A DNA stretch of 64,000 nucleotides from Sternotherus odoratus (GCA_032164245.1 JAVMKO010000021.1:10112285-10176284); one strand, 5' to 3'; counted from the stretch's first letter, positions 43,690 through 55,529 are shown. Numbers and translations: made by a program. Notes: generated from the letters alone by a model not told the origin.

Positions 43690-43770
43690 TAAAAAGCTGG
43701 GAATAGAGGGGAAGGGGCTTGCCCAAGGTCTTGCAGTGAGTCAGTGGCAGGGCGAGGTTTAGGGGCTGAT
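43690..43770 (-). repeat. SINE fragment, antisense
   Basis: 'gaaggggcttgcccaaggtcttgcagtgagtcagtggcagggcgagg' is an antisense MIR/CORE core. Confidence 0.6.
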
Positions 43771-44069
43771 CACAGCTGCTGTGATATCACGCACAGAGAG
43801 GATCTCTCTCAGGTTCCCCAGGGCCTAAGCATGGCTCGGGCTAGCTGTGCTAGTCATGGAAGTCCAAAGTCAGCCTTAGGTAAGGTATTGAAGTTTCAGT
43901 GATGTTTCCTACTTCTCCCCCTGAAGCCAACATGCTGACATCCCGGCCCAGCAGTGCTGATCTCGGGCTGGATCCCCTGCGCTTTCCTGGAGTGCTGAGG
44001 GCCGGGAGGAGACTGGTTTAGGAGAGTTTACTGTTCTTTATGCCATTCACCCTGGTTCCAAGACATCTG

Positions 44070-44235
44070 GTACGGTACGTCCACACTGCAAAAAGAGTTT
44101 TGGAGTCTGGGTCACCTGTCTGGGGCTCACACTACAGGGCTAAAGAGAGCTATGTAGACATTCACAGATGGGCTCAGAGACCCGGGGAGATCTCAGAGCC
44201 TGGTTCGAGCCTGAGTGGAAACGTTACGCAGGTAT
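44070..44235. repeat. Foldback-type MITE-like repeat
   Basis: 'tacgtccacactgcaaaaagag' at the left and 'gagagctatgtagacattca' to the right of centre resemble the turtle foldback repeat with 'gtctacactgcaa...gtgtagac' symmetry, followed by the 'gagcctggttcgagcctgag' block. No target duplication was fixed. Confidence 0.5.
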
Positions 44236-44639
44236 TTTGATGGTATGCTGGGATTCCTGAAAGAGGGAGTTGCTTGCATGTTGTTTGTGACCACCCCTGT
44301 CCAAGGACTGCTGTACAGTGTGGCAAAAAAGGAGTTCCCCAGAGTGAATACTCAGATTGTATCACTGAGTTCTCCGCTAACAGGCAGCCAACCTGTAGTC
44401 TCCCAACACCGACAGCCGCTCAGCCGAGGGGTGGCAGTGCTTTGCTGCCTCACCGGGTGTCGGGAAAACAAGTGAGCGTTGTCCAAGCCTAGACAGGAAG
44501 GATCTCGAGGGATCCTAGAAACGTCCATCCTTATTCTCGCTTTAATCTGGTGTCATTTCAGCACTGCACTATGGGTGCCCCCAGCTTCCTCTGCCATGAA
44601 CTGGCATAATCCAGGCATTAACATGATGGACTATACTGG

Positions 44640-44900
44640 CAGAAGTCGGACACACTCGGATACCCAGCAGTCGTCTCTCCTCCAGTTACCAGGATTTATT
44701 CCAACGAAACAGGAAGCCGGAGGGAGAGATAAATTAGAATTATTTTTAATAAAATGGAGATCATTTTTAATCACATTTAAGTTATTTTTCTTCAGCCAGC
44801 TTGCGTAGTGTAGATTTCCCTGAAAAATGGGGAGCTTTCATCTCTCGCTGCTCAGAAATTAATTCTGCCCTGACAGCCAGGGTGCTTAATGTAGATAATA
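44640..44900. promoter_or_regulatory. AT-rich block, candidate conserved noncoding element
   Basis: 'gagataaattagaattatttttaataaaatgg' and 'tttttaatcacatttaagttatttttc' give a 260-base AT-rich island in GC-rich DNA. Enhancer function is a guess from composition. Confidence 0.3.
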
Positions 44901-45415
44901 ACTATTAGTTCTACACGAGACAGCATATCCCATTCTGCGGGGCCGGGGCTTTCATTTTTCTCACTGGATTATGTTAAATCCTCGGACAGGCAGTGAAGCC
45001 CAGAGGAGGGGGCTAAGGAAAGGGGAGTGGGGAAGGAAGTGTAAGTTATTAACAACATAGATGTTCCCATACTGGTTGGATGAATTATCCATCCATCTCC
45101 ACGTACATACTACTCCTCTCTGTCTGCCTATCGGTTTTTCTACCCGTCTTCAATGTACGTACCCATCCATCTGTGTGTCAGTCTAGTTTTAGACCATAGT
45201 ATCGGCCGGCCGGATACCAACATCCAGAGGGGAACCTGCAAGACCTTTCTTGTCTCTGATACATTTATTTAGTTCTGTGGAGCGGAGGATTTGAATTTGA
45301 CCCTCCCAGTCAGCCACCTAGTAGAGGAGTTAGAGCTGGGGTTAGCATCGGGACCTGATGCTCAGAATAAGCACCCGCAAGTCCAGTGGGAATGAGGGGC
45401 GCTCAGCACCTCCCT
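44901..45415. other. Noncoding, nothing recognised
   Basis: Short pyrimidine-rich 'catcca' repeats occur at 45080-45180. No gene is seen. Confidence 0.4.
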
Positions 45416-45417
45416 TG

Positions 45418-45590
45418 GGGTATGTCTACACTACTCCGCCGGATTGCAAGAGGCGGAAGCGGAGTTGATGGGGGAGCAGCAGCGGTTGACTCACTGCTGT
45501 GTGGACGGCCAGGTAAGTTGACCTAAGATACTGCGACTTCAGCTATGCTATGCGCCTATGTTAGGTGGACACCCCCCTCACGGTGTATGC
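45418..45590. repeat. Foldback-type MITE-like repeat
   Basis: 'ggggtatgtctacactactccgcc' at the left and 'aagttgacctaagatactgcgacttcagctatgc' at the right are recognisable parts of a common turtle nonautonomous repeat. Diverged. Confidence 0.55.
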
Positions 45591-45639
45591 TTGGTGGAAA
45601 AGATCTGCTGCTAATATACAATGGTGATGGAGCCAATAA

Positions 45640-45735
45640 AGGCGCTGCTGGATAGGAGACATGGATGTCAGTCTGGCTTCGCCACTGACTTGCTGCATGA
45701 GGGCCGGCTGTAGGCATGTCACTTAACCTCCCTGC
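45640..45735 (+). repeat. SINE fragment, sense
   Basis: 'gataggagacatggatgtcagtctggcttcgccactgacttgctg' and 'catgtcacttaacctccctgcgc' match a sense SINE core. Confidence 0.6.
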
Positions 45736-45829
45736 GCAAAGAATGCAGAACGTCTTCTGCACAGATTTGCTTGACTCCGATGTGACCTTGATCGCGACCC
45801 TCTCGCTGATGCTGTTGCTAAGTTTTTGG

Positions 45830-45955
45830 ATGACAGTAGCACCTAGCGGCTGCAACCACAGCCAGGCCTCCTTGTGCCGGGCGCTGCACAGAGACTCAGC
45901 AAACTGAAGGCCCGGGCAGGGTGGCGAGGGAAGGTAACTTACTCAAACTCGACTC
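45830..45955 (-). repeat. SINE tail fragment, antisense
   Basis: 'agtagcacctagcggctgcaacc' through 'ttgtgccgggcgctgcacagagac' is the antisense tail of the same SINE group. Confidence 0.65.
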
Positions 45956-47565
45956 GGCCAAGTTGTCTCTTTTTTGCTTTAACTAGAGAATTGGGGGTTC
46001 TTATTTTGCCTTGAAAAAAACAGGGTGGGGTTACAATCCAAGAGAGCCCCCGAGCCTGGTTCCGACCCCGCCCCGGGCTCTGGAGAGGCTGGGATCGGGG
46101 CCCAGACTGAGCTCTGTAGTTTGCATCTTGGGCCTGTCTCTGAATCCAGCATTGTCAACCCAGGGATGAATTCCTGGGGCTCTCTGCAGCTGGGATTCGC
46201 TCTTCTCCTCCCTCTGGGGCCGGCCCAACCACGCGGAGCCCCCCTCCCTTGCTGCGTTCTCTTGTTAGCCTGAGCGGGGCTCTCAAAGTGGTTTATGATG
46301 GCGCGTGGGCGCTAGGGACTCTTCAGCCCTAAACTCGGCTGCGTTTGGCAGCTGTGGTGCTGACCTGGGCCCCGGGGCATCCGGCCCTGCTTCATTCCCT
46401 CCCGCCCTGCCACGGCAGAGGGGGTGGATGGTGATGGACGTGCAGGCTGGTCAGTGGCTTCTCAATAGAACCCGACTGGCGCCTGCTCACCGAGGCCCAA
46501 AGACCGTCTTCCCCTGGCAGGATGGCGGGCGGAGCACGGGATCGGCAGTCACCTTGGGCAGGGGATGGAGAGCGGGCAGGGAGCGGAGAGACCTGGGGAT
46601 GCTGATGGTTGGAGGAGAACGAAAGCTTTTATTCCATTGCTTCTCGGCCTCCTGAGGCAGCCGTGAGGGCCGGACTCAGCATGGTAATGGATTCATTAAG
46701 GAGTCAATGAAATTCCTGAGTGCTGCTGCCCAGGGTAGAGAAGGGAGGGGAACATTTCCCCCCCCCCCCCACTTCCCAGCATCCTTTGGGACTGGCCTTT
46801 TTGGCAACAGCAAGGGGAGGGAGAAAGCAGGAGTGGGGAGGAGGATCGGCACACACTTTGCAGGGCTTCCCTGCATGCCTACGTAGCGGGGGCTAGGTGG
46901 GTTGAAACGGCCTGGGACGATCGAGGGCAGCTCCAAGGCAGCGAAAGGGCGGCAGCCGCCCCGGGTGTAGCCAGAGAGCCTCGCCCTGCCAACAGCGCCC
47001 GGGTAGGGAAGGGCGGCTGCAGGGGGAGAGGGATCCGTGTGGCGCCGGCCTGGCTTTGTGGAATCTGCCGCCTCTCGGTTTCAGTTTCTGGCCTGGCGTG
47101 GAATCGGGGGGGGCGCCTCGTTTGCAGACAACGAATGCCGGCGCGGTGCAAGGCAAAGCAGGTGTCTGGGGCGTGCTCCGAATGAAGCAACGGCCCTGTC
47201 AGGGCGTCTCTCTGACACGTTCTTCAGGGTGTGAATTAGACAGCTCAGCGCGGCTCCGGCAGGATTACAGGCTGAGGGCCGGCGAGGAGGGTGCAGGGGC
47301 TTGCTGAGCAGTGAAACAGCCCCCGCCGCGGTGCTCCAGCAGGGGCCATGGGCAGGTTCTCCGACCGAGCCGGATGCCCCAGATGGAGCGAGGTTGAAGG
47401 TCTCCTCTCATCCCCTTGTGGGCAGCAGTCGGCCACCTTTGTGACCCATCGCTGCCTGGTACAGAGGGAATCACTTGTGATGGGGCGGGAGCACTGGCAC
47501 GCGCTACAACTGAGTGTAATGCAGGGGGTTGCAAATGAGAGGAGAAGACCCCCCCCCCCCGCATA
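45956..47565. other. Noncoding; CpG-rich right part
   Basis: No gene is seen. 46900-47260 is CpG-rich. A poly-C tract lies at about 46761-46771, and another at about 47551-47560. Overlapping open frames on both strands at 46879-47592 follow composition. Confidence 0.4.
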
Positions 47566-47569
47566 GAAA

Positions 47570-47945
47570 CTGCTTTGACAGTGCACTCTCATCTTGAGCT
47601 AAAGCCCCCACTCCTGGGCTCTCGGCCCCAGCTCTGCCAGTGCCCCTCAGTCCTGACCCACTGCCCACTATCCTGGTCCTGGATCCCCCCCCCCCAGTGC
47701 CCCTCAATCCCGACCCACTGCCCGCTATGTTGCTCCAGCTCTGGCCTCCCCATACATAGTTCTGCCACGGCCCCGTAATCTCAACCCACAGCCCCTGCCC
47801 CCCCATTCCAATATTAGGATCTGACCCACAGCTCTGCTGATGCCCTGAATTCTGGCCTGCAGCGCATCCACTATTTCCCCCGCCCGCCCTTGGGGGGGAC
47901 CTGACACGCTGCTCTTCCAGTGCCCCCTCCCCCCCCCCCCAGCCT
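47570..47945. repeat. C-rich degenerate tandem repeat
   Basis: Words such as 'cagctctgccagtgcccctcag', 'cctgacccactgccc' and 'cccagtgcccctcaatcccgacccactgcccgctat' recur with a period of roughly 50-60 bases. The tract is C-rich, with poly-C runs at about 47686 and 47931. Confidence 0.65.
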
Positions 47946-48019
47946 GCCCCATGCCATGGCAACAATGATTTTCCAGGCCTGTACGCAGACCGGCAGCTGG
48001 CAACCTGCAACACGGGGCA

Positions 48020-48430
48020 TTTCGGGGACGCGTTTAGCCTGGCAGCTCCCCACTCACAGATGGACATCTGCTGCCCCCTCTTCTGAAGGGCCCCTTAGCA
48101 GCTTAGCATGGCCCCCACGTCCTCCCCCCGCCGTCCGGCCCTGCGGCTGTGAATCAGGCTCGCAGGCGTGGCTCTGCGGATGGGAACGCAGGCGTTTTGC
48201 TTTGCTCTGTCCCTCGTCTCGGGGCCGACGCTCATATTTATTAATGGGCGAGAACGCGGGAATGGGTAATTTCCAGGCTCTGTGCAGCGGCTTCCCGCCC
48301 CCGGGCCACCGAGCGGCTCCGACAGATGGGCCGAGGCCTGCGAAGAAACACCGGAGCGGCTCCGCGGCCCTTTGCTTGGCAGCCTTCGGGGCTGGCACAG
48401 GAGGGAGAGGGCCCTTCATCAGCGGGTAAT
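48020..48430. other. CpG-rich block
   Basis: CpG density is clearly above the local average, for example in 'ctcgtctcggggccgacgctcatattta' and 'accgagcggctccgac'. A small CpG island or GC-rich enhancer is possible. No exon was recognised. Confidence 0.35.
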
Positions 48431-51400
48431 ATGACAGACCGACAGGAGGCAAAGCCGGGCCCCGGATCCTATAAAAGAGGGTTGTAAATATGAAGTTAAT
48501 GGAGCCTGAAATCTTGGCCGTTTCCTCAATGAATTTCCCTGACAGAGGCTTAAAGGCCTGTTATTTGTTAGAGAGCTCAGGGGATTTATAGCCGGGAGGG
48601 CGGGCGGTGGCTGGCAGTGCTGAAGGACGCTGTAACCCGCCAGGCTCCCCGGATGGCTGGGGCGCTTTGGGAGGCATCCGGGCGACCATCTGTGTGTGGG
48701 TTGCTCACGGTTTGGCCCCTCGTGTCCTGGGATGGCAAAGTGAGGCGGGGAGGGGCGCTGGGGTAACGGGGCAAGGCTCGATCCTGCTCGGGGGTGGATC
48801 CCTTCCCAGGCTGCTCCGCTCCCCAAAGCTGGGGTGGGTCCCGCTCCCTGGTAAACCGTGTGATCTCTCGGTCTCAGCTCCTCCTCTATAATAATCCTCT
48901 CTCTATCTGGCCTGTGCAGACTGGAAGCATTTCTGTGCAGCACTCAGCACACCTGTGATTAACAGTCCAGCAATCTGAGCCGTTATTGCGACGCTTCTCC
49001 CCAGCCCCCGCTCCCCAGGAGGGCCCCCGGGCCGCCAGTTCTGTGCCCGCGGGTTCTCATGCCAGGAGCTGTGCCCGCCGATAAGGACGGTGTCACTCTG
49101 TTGCCCACCGCCGAGGCCTCCCGGGTCCTCCCCTTCGTATTCTGTGGTGGCACCGGAGCGCCTCTGACTGAATTACTGTACAGCGAGATCCTGGCACGCG
49201 AACATGATGGAAGCTGATCCGGAGCCAATGGGGACTCAGCCAGGAACCCGACGGCAGCACCTCACCTCGCTCACCGGCTCCCTCGACGCCCAGCGAGCCG
49301 GTAGTGGTGCTAGTGTGAGTCGCCGTTAAAGAGCGTCGACCTTCGGAACAGCCCAAAGTCCTCCACAAACTCCGGCGTCGCTACGGAGGAAGGGGGGTAG
49401 AGGCAACGTGCAAGATCACAAGAGGTAGGCCCAGGCATGGCGCATGTTGAGGGCGGAGGTACAGGCGTGGCCTTCTCTCCCCCTCCCCCCATGCTCCACT
49501 GAGCTAACCCGTGTCAGCCTTACGTAGGCAAAGCTCCCACCGACGTCCCGGGTGAAAACGGAAAGGGGATCTCAGAATCGGGCCCGTTGACATCCCCGGG
49601 GATTGCTGGAGCTCTGCAAGTCCTGGGATCGGGCCCTTTTGCTGCAGGCCAGAGATACAGGGCGATGCTTCCTGTGGCAGTAACTCCGCTGAAGTGACGC
49701 TAGGGAGAAAATTGGCGCTGGTGATAGAGCGGAGAGGAGACTCTTATCCATCCATCCGCTTCCTCTGGGCCCTGGCGTATCGTGATTAGAAAGGGGATTC
49801 TCTACTGAGGCTGCTGGACACGGCTCCTAGAGCCCCTGTGCTGCGTGGCTCTGCCATGGCCTGGTCATCACGGCGTGGACGGCTGACTCCCCAGCAAGTT
49901 CCGTGTCTCCCTGGGGGGCTTTGTCTCCTACAAAACCCAGGGAGAGCCAGAGAAGAGCCCTGGGGTCTGTGTTGTTGCCTTGGGGTCAAGCTCCTTCGAC
50001 TGCCTCTGCTTAGGGGCCGAATCCCCTTTGGCAGCTGTTTAAAGCCCCAGGCCCAGGTGCAAGCCCTCCCCCGCCGGCCAATGTCGGTGTCTGGGGGAAG
50101 CACCCGCTGTTAGTACTTGTGCGTCCTGTCCCTGGGCTGGGCTGGCCAATTGCTGGGCGCCGTCTCCCCAAAGGCCACGCGTGCGAGTAACCGAAGCACC
50201 CACCAGATGGGGATGTTGCTCCACACGAAGGCTGCGCAAGCGGCTTTTCTTGGGTATCGCAATAAAATCTTAAGGGCCTCCTGCCCCGTTCCCCCCCAGC
50301 TACCCTGGGGAACCCCTTCATTTCACACTCCTCTTCCAGGGCTATAGGAAGCCAGAACCATCAACACTTGGATGAATCACGGGAGCCGTAGCGGCTGTTC
50401 CAAGCCCCAGTTCGGTACAAGCCCAACGCCATGTTCTTGGGGTGACTTGGGATAGAGAATATGGCACAGTGAGGTGCGCTGGGGTGTCTGAGAGATCATG
50501 CCACCGCTGGAGCCAAGGTACCAGCCAAGATGGCTAGTAGTTTGGTTGCCATTTGGCAGTCCCTGTGTGGCTAATACCGCCATCAGGTATCTAACCCTAC
50601 GCCCTCTTCCGTCTGCACACAGGAAATCCAGTTGCAGTTATTCTCCATTCCAGCTGGGCATCGAACTCCCGTCCGGGATATTCTTCACCCACTTCCAAGC
50701 CTGACTGAGTCCCCTCCCCCTCTGTAGACTCTGTGGTACTACACACCCCAGAGGTATATTCTGATCAACTGCCCTGGATTCAAGGCGTGGACCGACCATG
50801 GGGTAGCCCTGGATTCCAGTCAACTCTCCTTGTAACGATCATTCAAGTGACTAATCCTGTAGGATGATTAGGACAGGTAGCTTCTCCTAGGGGCGAGGGT
50901 GGAGAAAATCGCTGTTCATGGATAACCCTGCTCCTCCACGAAACCTGCATCCGGGTGTCCGTTGCTGGGCGTGCCGGGTGCAGGGTTCAGCGCTAAAGAT
51001 GTTCGTGGATTTCCTCCCCGGAAGCTTTAATGTTCTGGCCACATTTGCAGATGGTCTCCCAAAGAAGCAAATCCCCTCTCCCCCCACAATGAACCGGCAG
51101 CTGGGTAGCCATTTCACTGGGAGCAGCCTGTGTTAGAGCAGTTGCTAATTCCCTTGCATCTCTTCTGCAGAGTTAATCTGGCTCCATCAAACCAAGCCCA
51201 TGGGACAAAGAAACGGCTGTTTAAAAGCAATACAAAGAGGCCTGGAGTAATTTATGTGAAATAAGGGTTTTGTCACTTTCACTGTGCGGCAGGATCCTCC
51301 TCTCGCTGTCTCGCTTCACGGAGACTAGGGCAGCGAGAGCCAGCTCTGTCTTTGCTCCCGAGTTGTCTCGACAGGTGATCCTTTCAACAAATCTCTCTGG

Positions 51401-51835
51401 CAGCTCTCTAAGCAGAGCTATTCATCTCCAATGAACAGGGCTGCAATCAGAGAATGGAGAGGAGAGGGGGGAAGACATAACCGATCAGGCTGCCTTTTGT
51501 TCGAGGCCTGTGGAGCCGGAGAGAGATTTTAATGAAAAATTGAAATAAGGACTCTGCAAAAAGAAGTATCCAGGCCGGATTGTGCAAACATGCGTGGTTG
51601 CATTCCTTGCCCTCTGGCTCCTGATCGCTGGATGTCTTCGCAGCAGGCTGCACGCTTCAGGAGCTGGTGTGGTCCCGTTCATAGCTCCGTGGGGCGGAAA
51701 ATGGAAAAATCCATCAAATGCCCAAATTTAACCTGAGTAACAAGGGAAAGGCCCCAGTGAGCGTCACTCCCTGAATCCCTGGGCTAAGCATTGTGAATCC
51801 TAATCTCCAGCTCCCGCGCAGCAGCTCTTCAGCCG
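48431..51835. other. Noncoding, nothing firmly assigned
   Basis: No gene or confident repeat is seen in 3.4 kb. 48470-48600 and 51140-51260 are AT-richer and could be conserved elements. The open frames are scattered on both strands and lack domains. Confidence 0.35.
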
Positions 51836-51839
51836 TCGA

Positions 51840-51975
51840 TTCGGAAGAGCGTACTGCCGTTATCCCCATTTTACAGACAAGGGAGTGGAGGCACAGAAAA
51901 AGGACAGAGCTTGCCCGAATTCCAGTAATGAGCCAGGCATGAACCCCTGGTCTTTTGAGCTCCAAGCTGGTGCTG
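51840..51975 (-). repeat. MIR/CORE-type SINE, antisense
   Basis: 'cgttatccccattttacagacaagggagtggaggcacag' and 'atgagccaggcatgaacccctggtctttt' give an antisense copy. Confidence 0.75.
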
Positions 51976-52009
51976 TCCCCTTGGGACAGCGTTGCTTTCC
52001 AGACATACC

Positions 52010-52150
52010 CTGAGAGGCACTGATCTTGTTTTCCAGATGGAGAAAGCTAAGGGACAGAGAAGGGATGCGTCTTATCGCGCAGCGAGTTGGTGGACGAGCA
52101 GCAAAGAGAATCCTGGTGTCCTGACTCCCCATCCCACGCTAGATCTGTCT
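52010..52150 (-). repeat. SINE fragment, antisense
   Basis: 'gatcttgttttccagatggagaaagctaagggacagagaagggatg' and 'gcaaagagaatcctggtgtcctgactcccc' form a second antisense copy just after the one at 51840. Confidence 0.65.
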
Positions 52151-53135
52151 CATGGGACATGTCACCACGGGTGACAGGATTCAATCAGACGGCGAGACAC
52201 AGAAATGGTAACAGGACTGAGAGATCTGATCCGAGGCCGTCACATGCCATGGGTGAGGGGTCAATCTACCCATCTGAGCTCCGGGGAAGTGCAGCCAGAT
52301 AACAGCTTGTTCCTTCTGTGCAAAGAAGAAGCAGTTTGTCTCCTCTGCCCGGCTTGAACCAAAGCCCATTGAAATGAAGTCTTTCCACTGATGGCAATGG
52401 ATTTGGGTCAGGTCTTGTCCACTCAGAGGTCTCCCTCTGACTCAATCCCCTTGGCTGCTGCTGGTTTGCAGTGGAGTTTTTTTGGGGGTGGAGGTTCGCA
52501 CGTTTGACTCCCCCTCCTGGCCTGAGACCTTGAAGGAGGTGTCCTTTCACTCTCCGGCTCGTTCACAAAGGGAACGAGACAGAAGGTGATTAGCGATTGG
52601 AAAGTCAGCGGCTCGGGATGGCGGGGAGCGAATTAATGAAGCCGTTGAATTATGGATGGACTTTCAAAAGTAAACAATCCCGGTCAGCTGGGATTCAGCA
52701 AGAGGCCCGGTGCACCAGTGCACAGACCTTCCCTCTCTTCATGGCCCCTCGCCTCTTTCGTAACAAAGCAGTTACTTTGCAGGGCTGACGGAAGGCAGGA
52801 TCCCACCCCCTGCGGGCGCGTCTGCGAGGAAAGAAAATATTTGAGGACTCCATGATGCAAATGTGTTCTTTCGCCACCGCGGCTCTGAAGAAGGATTCAA
52901 ATGTCCCCTGCAATGCAGGTGGATGACATGCCAGGGAGAATTAGACACATTTGCCCAGGCTCTGCTCCAGGCCAGGAGTAGCGAGATATGCAAAGCTGCT
53001 ACCTAGGAGCTGTCGCTGCATTGTGGGAGGAGAGATGGGAGAGAGCTCTTGGGTCATTAACCCTGGTGGCACAAGGTCACACCCAACAGTCTGTGCAATC
53101 TTAGGGGGGAAGCACAATCACTAGCCTGGCACTTG
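52151..53135. other. Noncoding, nothing recognised
   Basis: No gene is seen. Scattered AT-rich patches occur at 52590-52680 and 52840-52900. Confidence 0.4.
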
Positions 53136-53137
53136 GT

Positions 53138-53166
53138 GTGTGGGTGTGTGTGTGTGGGTGTGTGTG
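53138..53166. repeat. (TG)n/(TGGG)n microsatellite
   Basis: A short TG-rich run with interspersed GG dinucleotides, directly before a SINE. Confidence 0.85.
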
Positions 53167-53350
53167 AAGTCCCTGCTCTGCCACAGGCTTCCTGTGTGAC
53201 CTTGGGCAAATCCCTTCACCTCTCTGCCTCAGTTCCTCATCTGTACAATGGGGATCATCGTTCTGCCCTGCCTTCCGGGGGAGCTGGGTAAATATGATAC
53301 AGACAGATTGTGAGGCACTCAGGTACCGCAGTGACCGGGGCTGGACAAGC
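53167..53350 (+). repeat. MIR/CORE-type SINE, sense
   Basis: 'gtccctgctctgccacaggcttcctgtgtgaccttgggcaaatccc', 'tctgcctcagttcctcatctgtacaatgggg' and 'ttgtgaggcactcaggtacc' form one of the best-preserved copies in the window. Confidence 0.85.
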
Positions 53351-53895
53351 TCAGCTGAAGCAAAATATTCCATCGTCCAGCTGGGCCGGTAATTGTCGTC
53401 GCACATAAAGGACAGGCGGTTTTTCAGGGAGGAGACAAACTCTTTTCAAACCTTCTGGTATTCTTATTATAATAATGACTCCTTTGATGCTGCCATGGAG
53501 ATCACAGGGGCTTTGATCGGGTTTTTTGCTGCAATTCCACATCATTAGCTTAAAATGTTACAAACACCTAGTTACAAAACACATCTTCCCCCCCTCAGCT
53601 AGTTTTCATTCAAGGTATTGTTTTCTTAAAGGGACACATGTACCCTGCTGGGGGGGAAGATACCCCTCTTCATGCCTCACTCTGCTGCCCTGCTCCCTGT
53701 GTTCCCATATGCTTAGGAATAGGAGGCAGCTGAATGGGATATGCCCCCAGTGTTGGGGAGAGACTGTGGCTGATGAGGTTGGAAAGATCAGAACTTGACC
53801 GCTTCCCCAGTGACTGGTAGAACTTACTCTTTAAGACCCCAGGGCGCGTGGGAGCAAAGGCTCTCTCCAGCCCACACTATGTGGTGGTTGTTTGT
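53351..53895. other. Noncoding, nothing recognised
   Basis: 53450-53650 is AT-richer. No gene is seen. Confidence 0.4.
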
Positions 53896-53899
53896 GTTA

Positions 53900-54110
53900 C
53901 ATTAATGCCCGGAGGGCACAAATGAGATCGGGGCCACATTGCGCTAGGTGCGGTACATGCAGAGAACTTCGCGATGGAGGACTCCGAAATGGACTTGCCC
54001 CAGGTCGCGCCGCGGGCCAGGGGCAGAAGAGTGACTAGGACGCAGATTTCAACATGCCCCGCCAGGGGCCCTTGGCACTGGACTCCGCCGCCTTCCTAAG
54101 CAGCGCTACA
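53900..54110 (-). repeat. MIR/CORE-type SINE, antisense, long copy
   Basis: The order is 'gagatcggggccacattgcgctaggtgcggtac', 'aaatggacttgccccaggtcgcgc', 'gactaggacgcagatttcaaca' and 'cttggcactggactccgccgcc'. Both tail and core are present. Confidence 0.7.
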
Positions 54111-54141
54111 ATCCAGCCTGTGGTTGCCCCATCTTTAATAC

Positions 54142-54233
54142 AGAGACTACAGTTCCCAGCATGCATAGCTCTCCTCCTTGGCCAGGGCAGGAGGCTGCTT
54201 GGCTCAAGGTGCATGCTGGGATCTGTAGTCTCC
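54142..54233. promoter_or_regulatory. Hairpin of two ZNF143/THAP11-like sites
   Basis: The left arm at 54142-54165 contains ACTACAGTTCCCAGCATGCA. The right arm at 54210-54233 is its reverse complement with two mismatches over 24 bases, separated by a 44-base loop. Each arm matches the widely known ACTACAATTCCCAGAATGC element (Staf/ZNF143 with THAP11). The arrangement could be a composite promoter-type element or the ends of a foldback transposon that carries such a site. No gene start is seen next to it. Confidence 0.6.
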
Positions 54234-54239
54234 AAAGGC

Positions 54240-54745
54240 TGCCCAGCTGTGCTAAAGGGGAACTGCTTGTCCTGACCGGGCAGTGTTCATGGAGGATAGG
54301 TCCAGCAATGGCTAGTAGCCAAGATGTTGGGGCGATCTGACTGCCAGCTGAAGATCGGGTGGATCACTCCCACAGCTGCCCTGCTCCGCACACTCCCCCT
54401 GAAGTTCTGGTAGTGGCCACTCTCAGAGACCGGATACTGGGCTGGGTGGACCATTGATCTGACTCCATATGGACATTTTTATGTCGCTCCCTGGACCCCA
54501 ATGCCCAGCTCTAGGCGGCTCCCCCTAATCCGCCCTCCCTCCCCCACCTCGCGGCAGGGCTGAACTTCCTTAGCTTCGCTGACACCAACCACGATTCACA
54601 TCCTGTCTCCTGCAGCGAGCAGAGATTCCCCCCCCCCCGCTTCCTCCACCTGTCCCAGCAACCCAGGAGAGAGGGGGGATGAGAGAGGAGATGAGCCCCT
54701 CCATAGGCCAGCGATCCCCTTCCTGAAGCCCCCAAATGAAGCCAG
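54240..54745. other. Noncoding, nothing recognised
   Basis: A 10-base poly-C run lies at about 54629-54638. No gene or repeat was identified. Confidence 0.4.
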
Positions 54746-54749
54746 TGGA

Positions 54750-55070
54750 TTTGCAGAACGGAGCTGCCGTGTCCTAAATAAAATTGCAGCGGAGCCTGAA
54801 AGCCTCTTCATTAATCTGGCTTCTTCCCAGCAGCCTCTGTGACCGGGCCGGGACCCAGCATTAACGAAGGGGACGGGGCGGCAGGAAGGGGGGAGCCCAA
54901 TTAAAGGGGAGAATGCGAACGAGAGCGTCTCTGCCGCGGCTTGTTGTCGTGATCTAATGCAGACTGACCTCCCTTTCGCTGGGGCTCGGAAGATTCTTTA
55001 ATCAGGGGTAATTTAATGCATCATTAATATCAGCCCTGATTACAAGAAAGAAAAGTTCAGCGGCGGGAAG
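54750..55070. promoter_or_regulatory. AT-rich block, candidate conserved noncoding element
   Basis: 'gcctcttcattaatctggc', 'cagcattaacgaagg', 'taatcaggggtaatttaatgcatcattaatatcagccctgattacaag' are dense in TAAT/ATTA cores. Composition and motif clustering only. Confidence 0.4.
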
Positions 55071-55426
55071 GATGAAAAGGAAGGATCGGAGAAGATCTGG
55101 GGAAGCGGCGAGACCTCAGGAGCAGCCGTGCATCCATCGGCTGGCATGCTTTGCCGCCCACTCACGTCGGCGCTGGGCTGGAGTGCATGCCGCCTGCTAG
55201 GCCCCTCTGCGGGGAGCTGCACACAACCCACCAGGGGGATTTCAATTAAAAATACCTTCCAGAGACCGGGCTTTTCCAATTGGTTTTAACGCCTAATGCT
55301 CTCCTCTTGGAGTTGGCGGGGAACTGATGCCCTCGCGTGGTGTATGGAGGGGTGCCGTGCTCCCCGAGAACCACATGGGGTGACTCAGGAGGGGTGCTCT
55401 GCCCTTGAAGTCAATGCTGCAGGGTG

Positions 55427-55440
55427 ACACTAGGGGGCGC
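55427..55440 (+). promoter_or_regulatory. CTCF-like motif (first of tandem pair)
   Basis: ACACTAGGGGGCGC matches CCASYAGRKGGCRS at 13 of 14 positions. Confidence 0.5.
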
Positions 55441-55511
55441 TGGGATGCAGGGCAAGTGAGTGAGCGATTCCATAGGGGGAATTTTGCCCTCTGGGGCAGT
55501 GCTCCAGTGTG

Positions 55512-55525
55512 GTGCTAGGGGGCGC
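55512..55525 (+). promoter_or_regulatory. CTCF-like motif (second of tandem pair)
   Basis: GTGCTAGGGGGCGC shares the last ten positions with the motif 85 bases upstream but is weaker on the left (11 of 14). Same orientation as the first. Confidence 0.4.
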
Positions 55526-55529
55526 TGTG

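Noticed and set aside
44195..44215. tRNA B-box-like 'ggttcgagcct'
   Set aside because: It lies in a foldback-type repeat, no A box or cloverleaf can be drawn around it, and no terminator T run follows.
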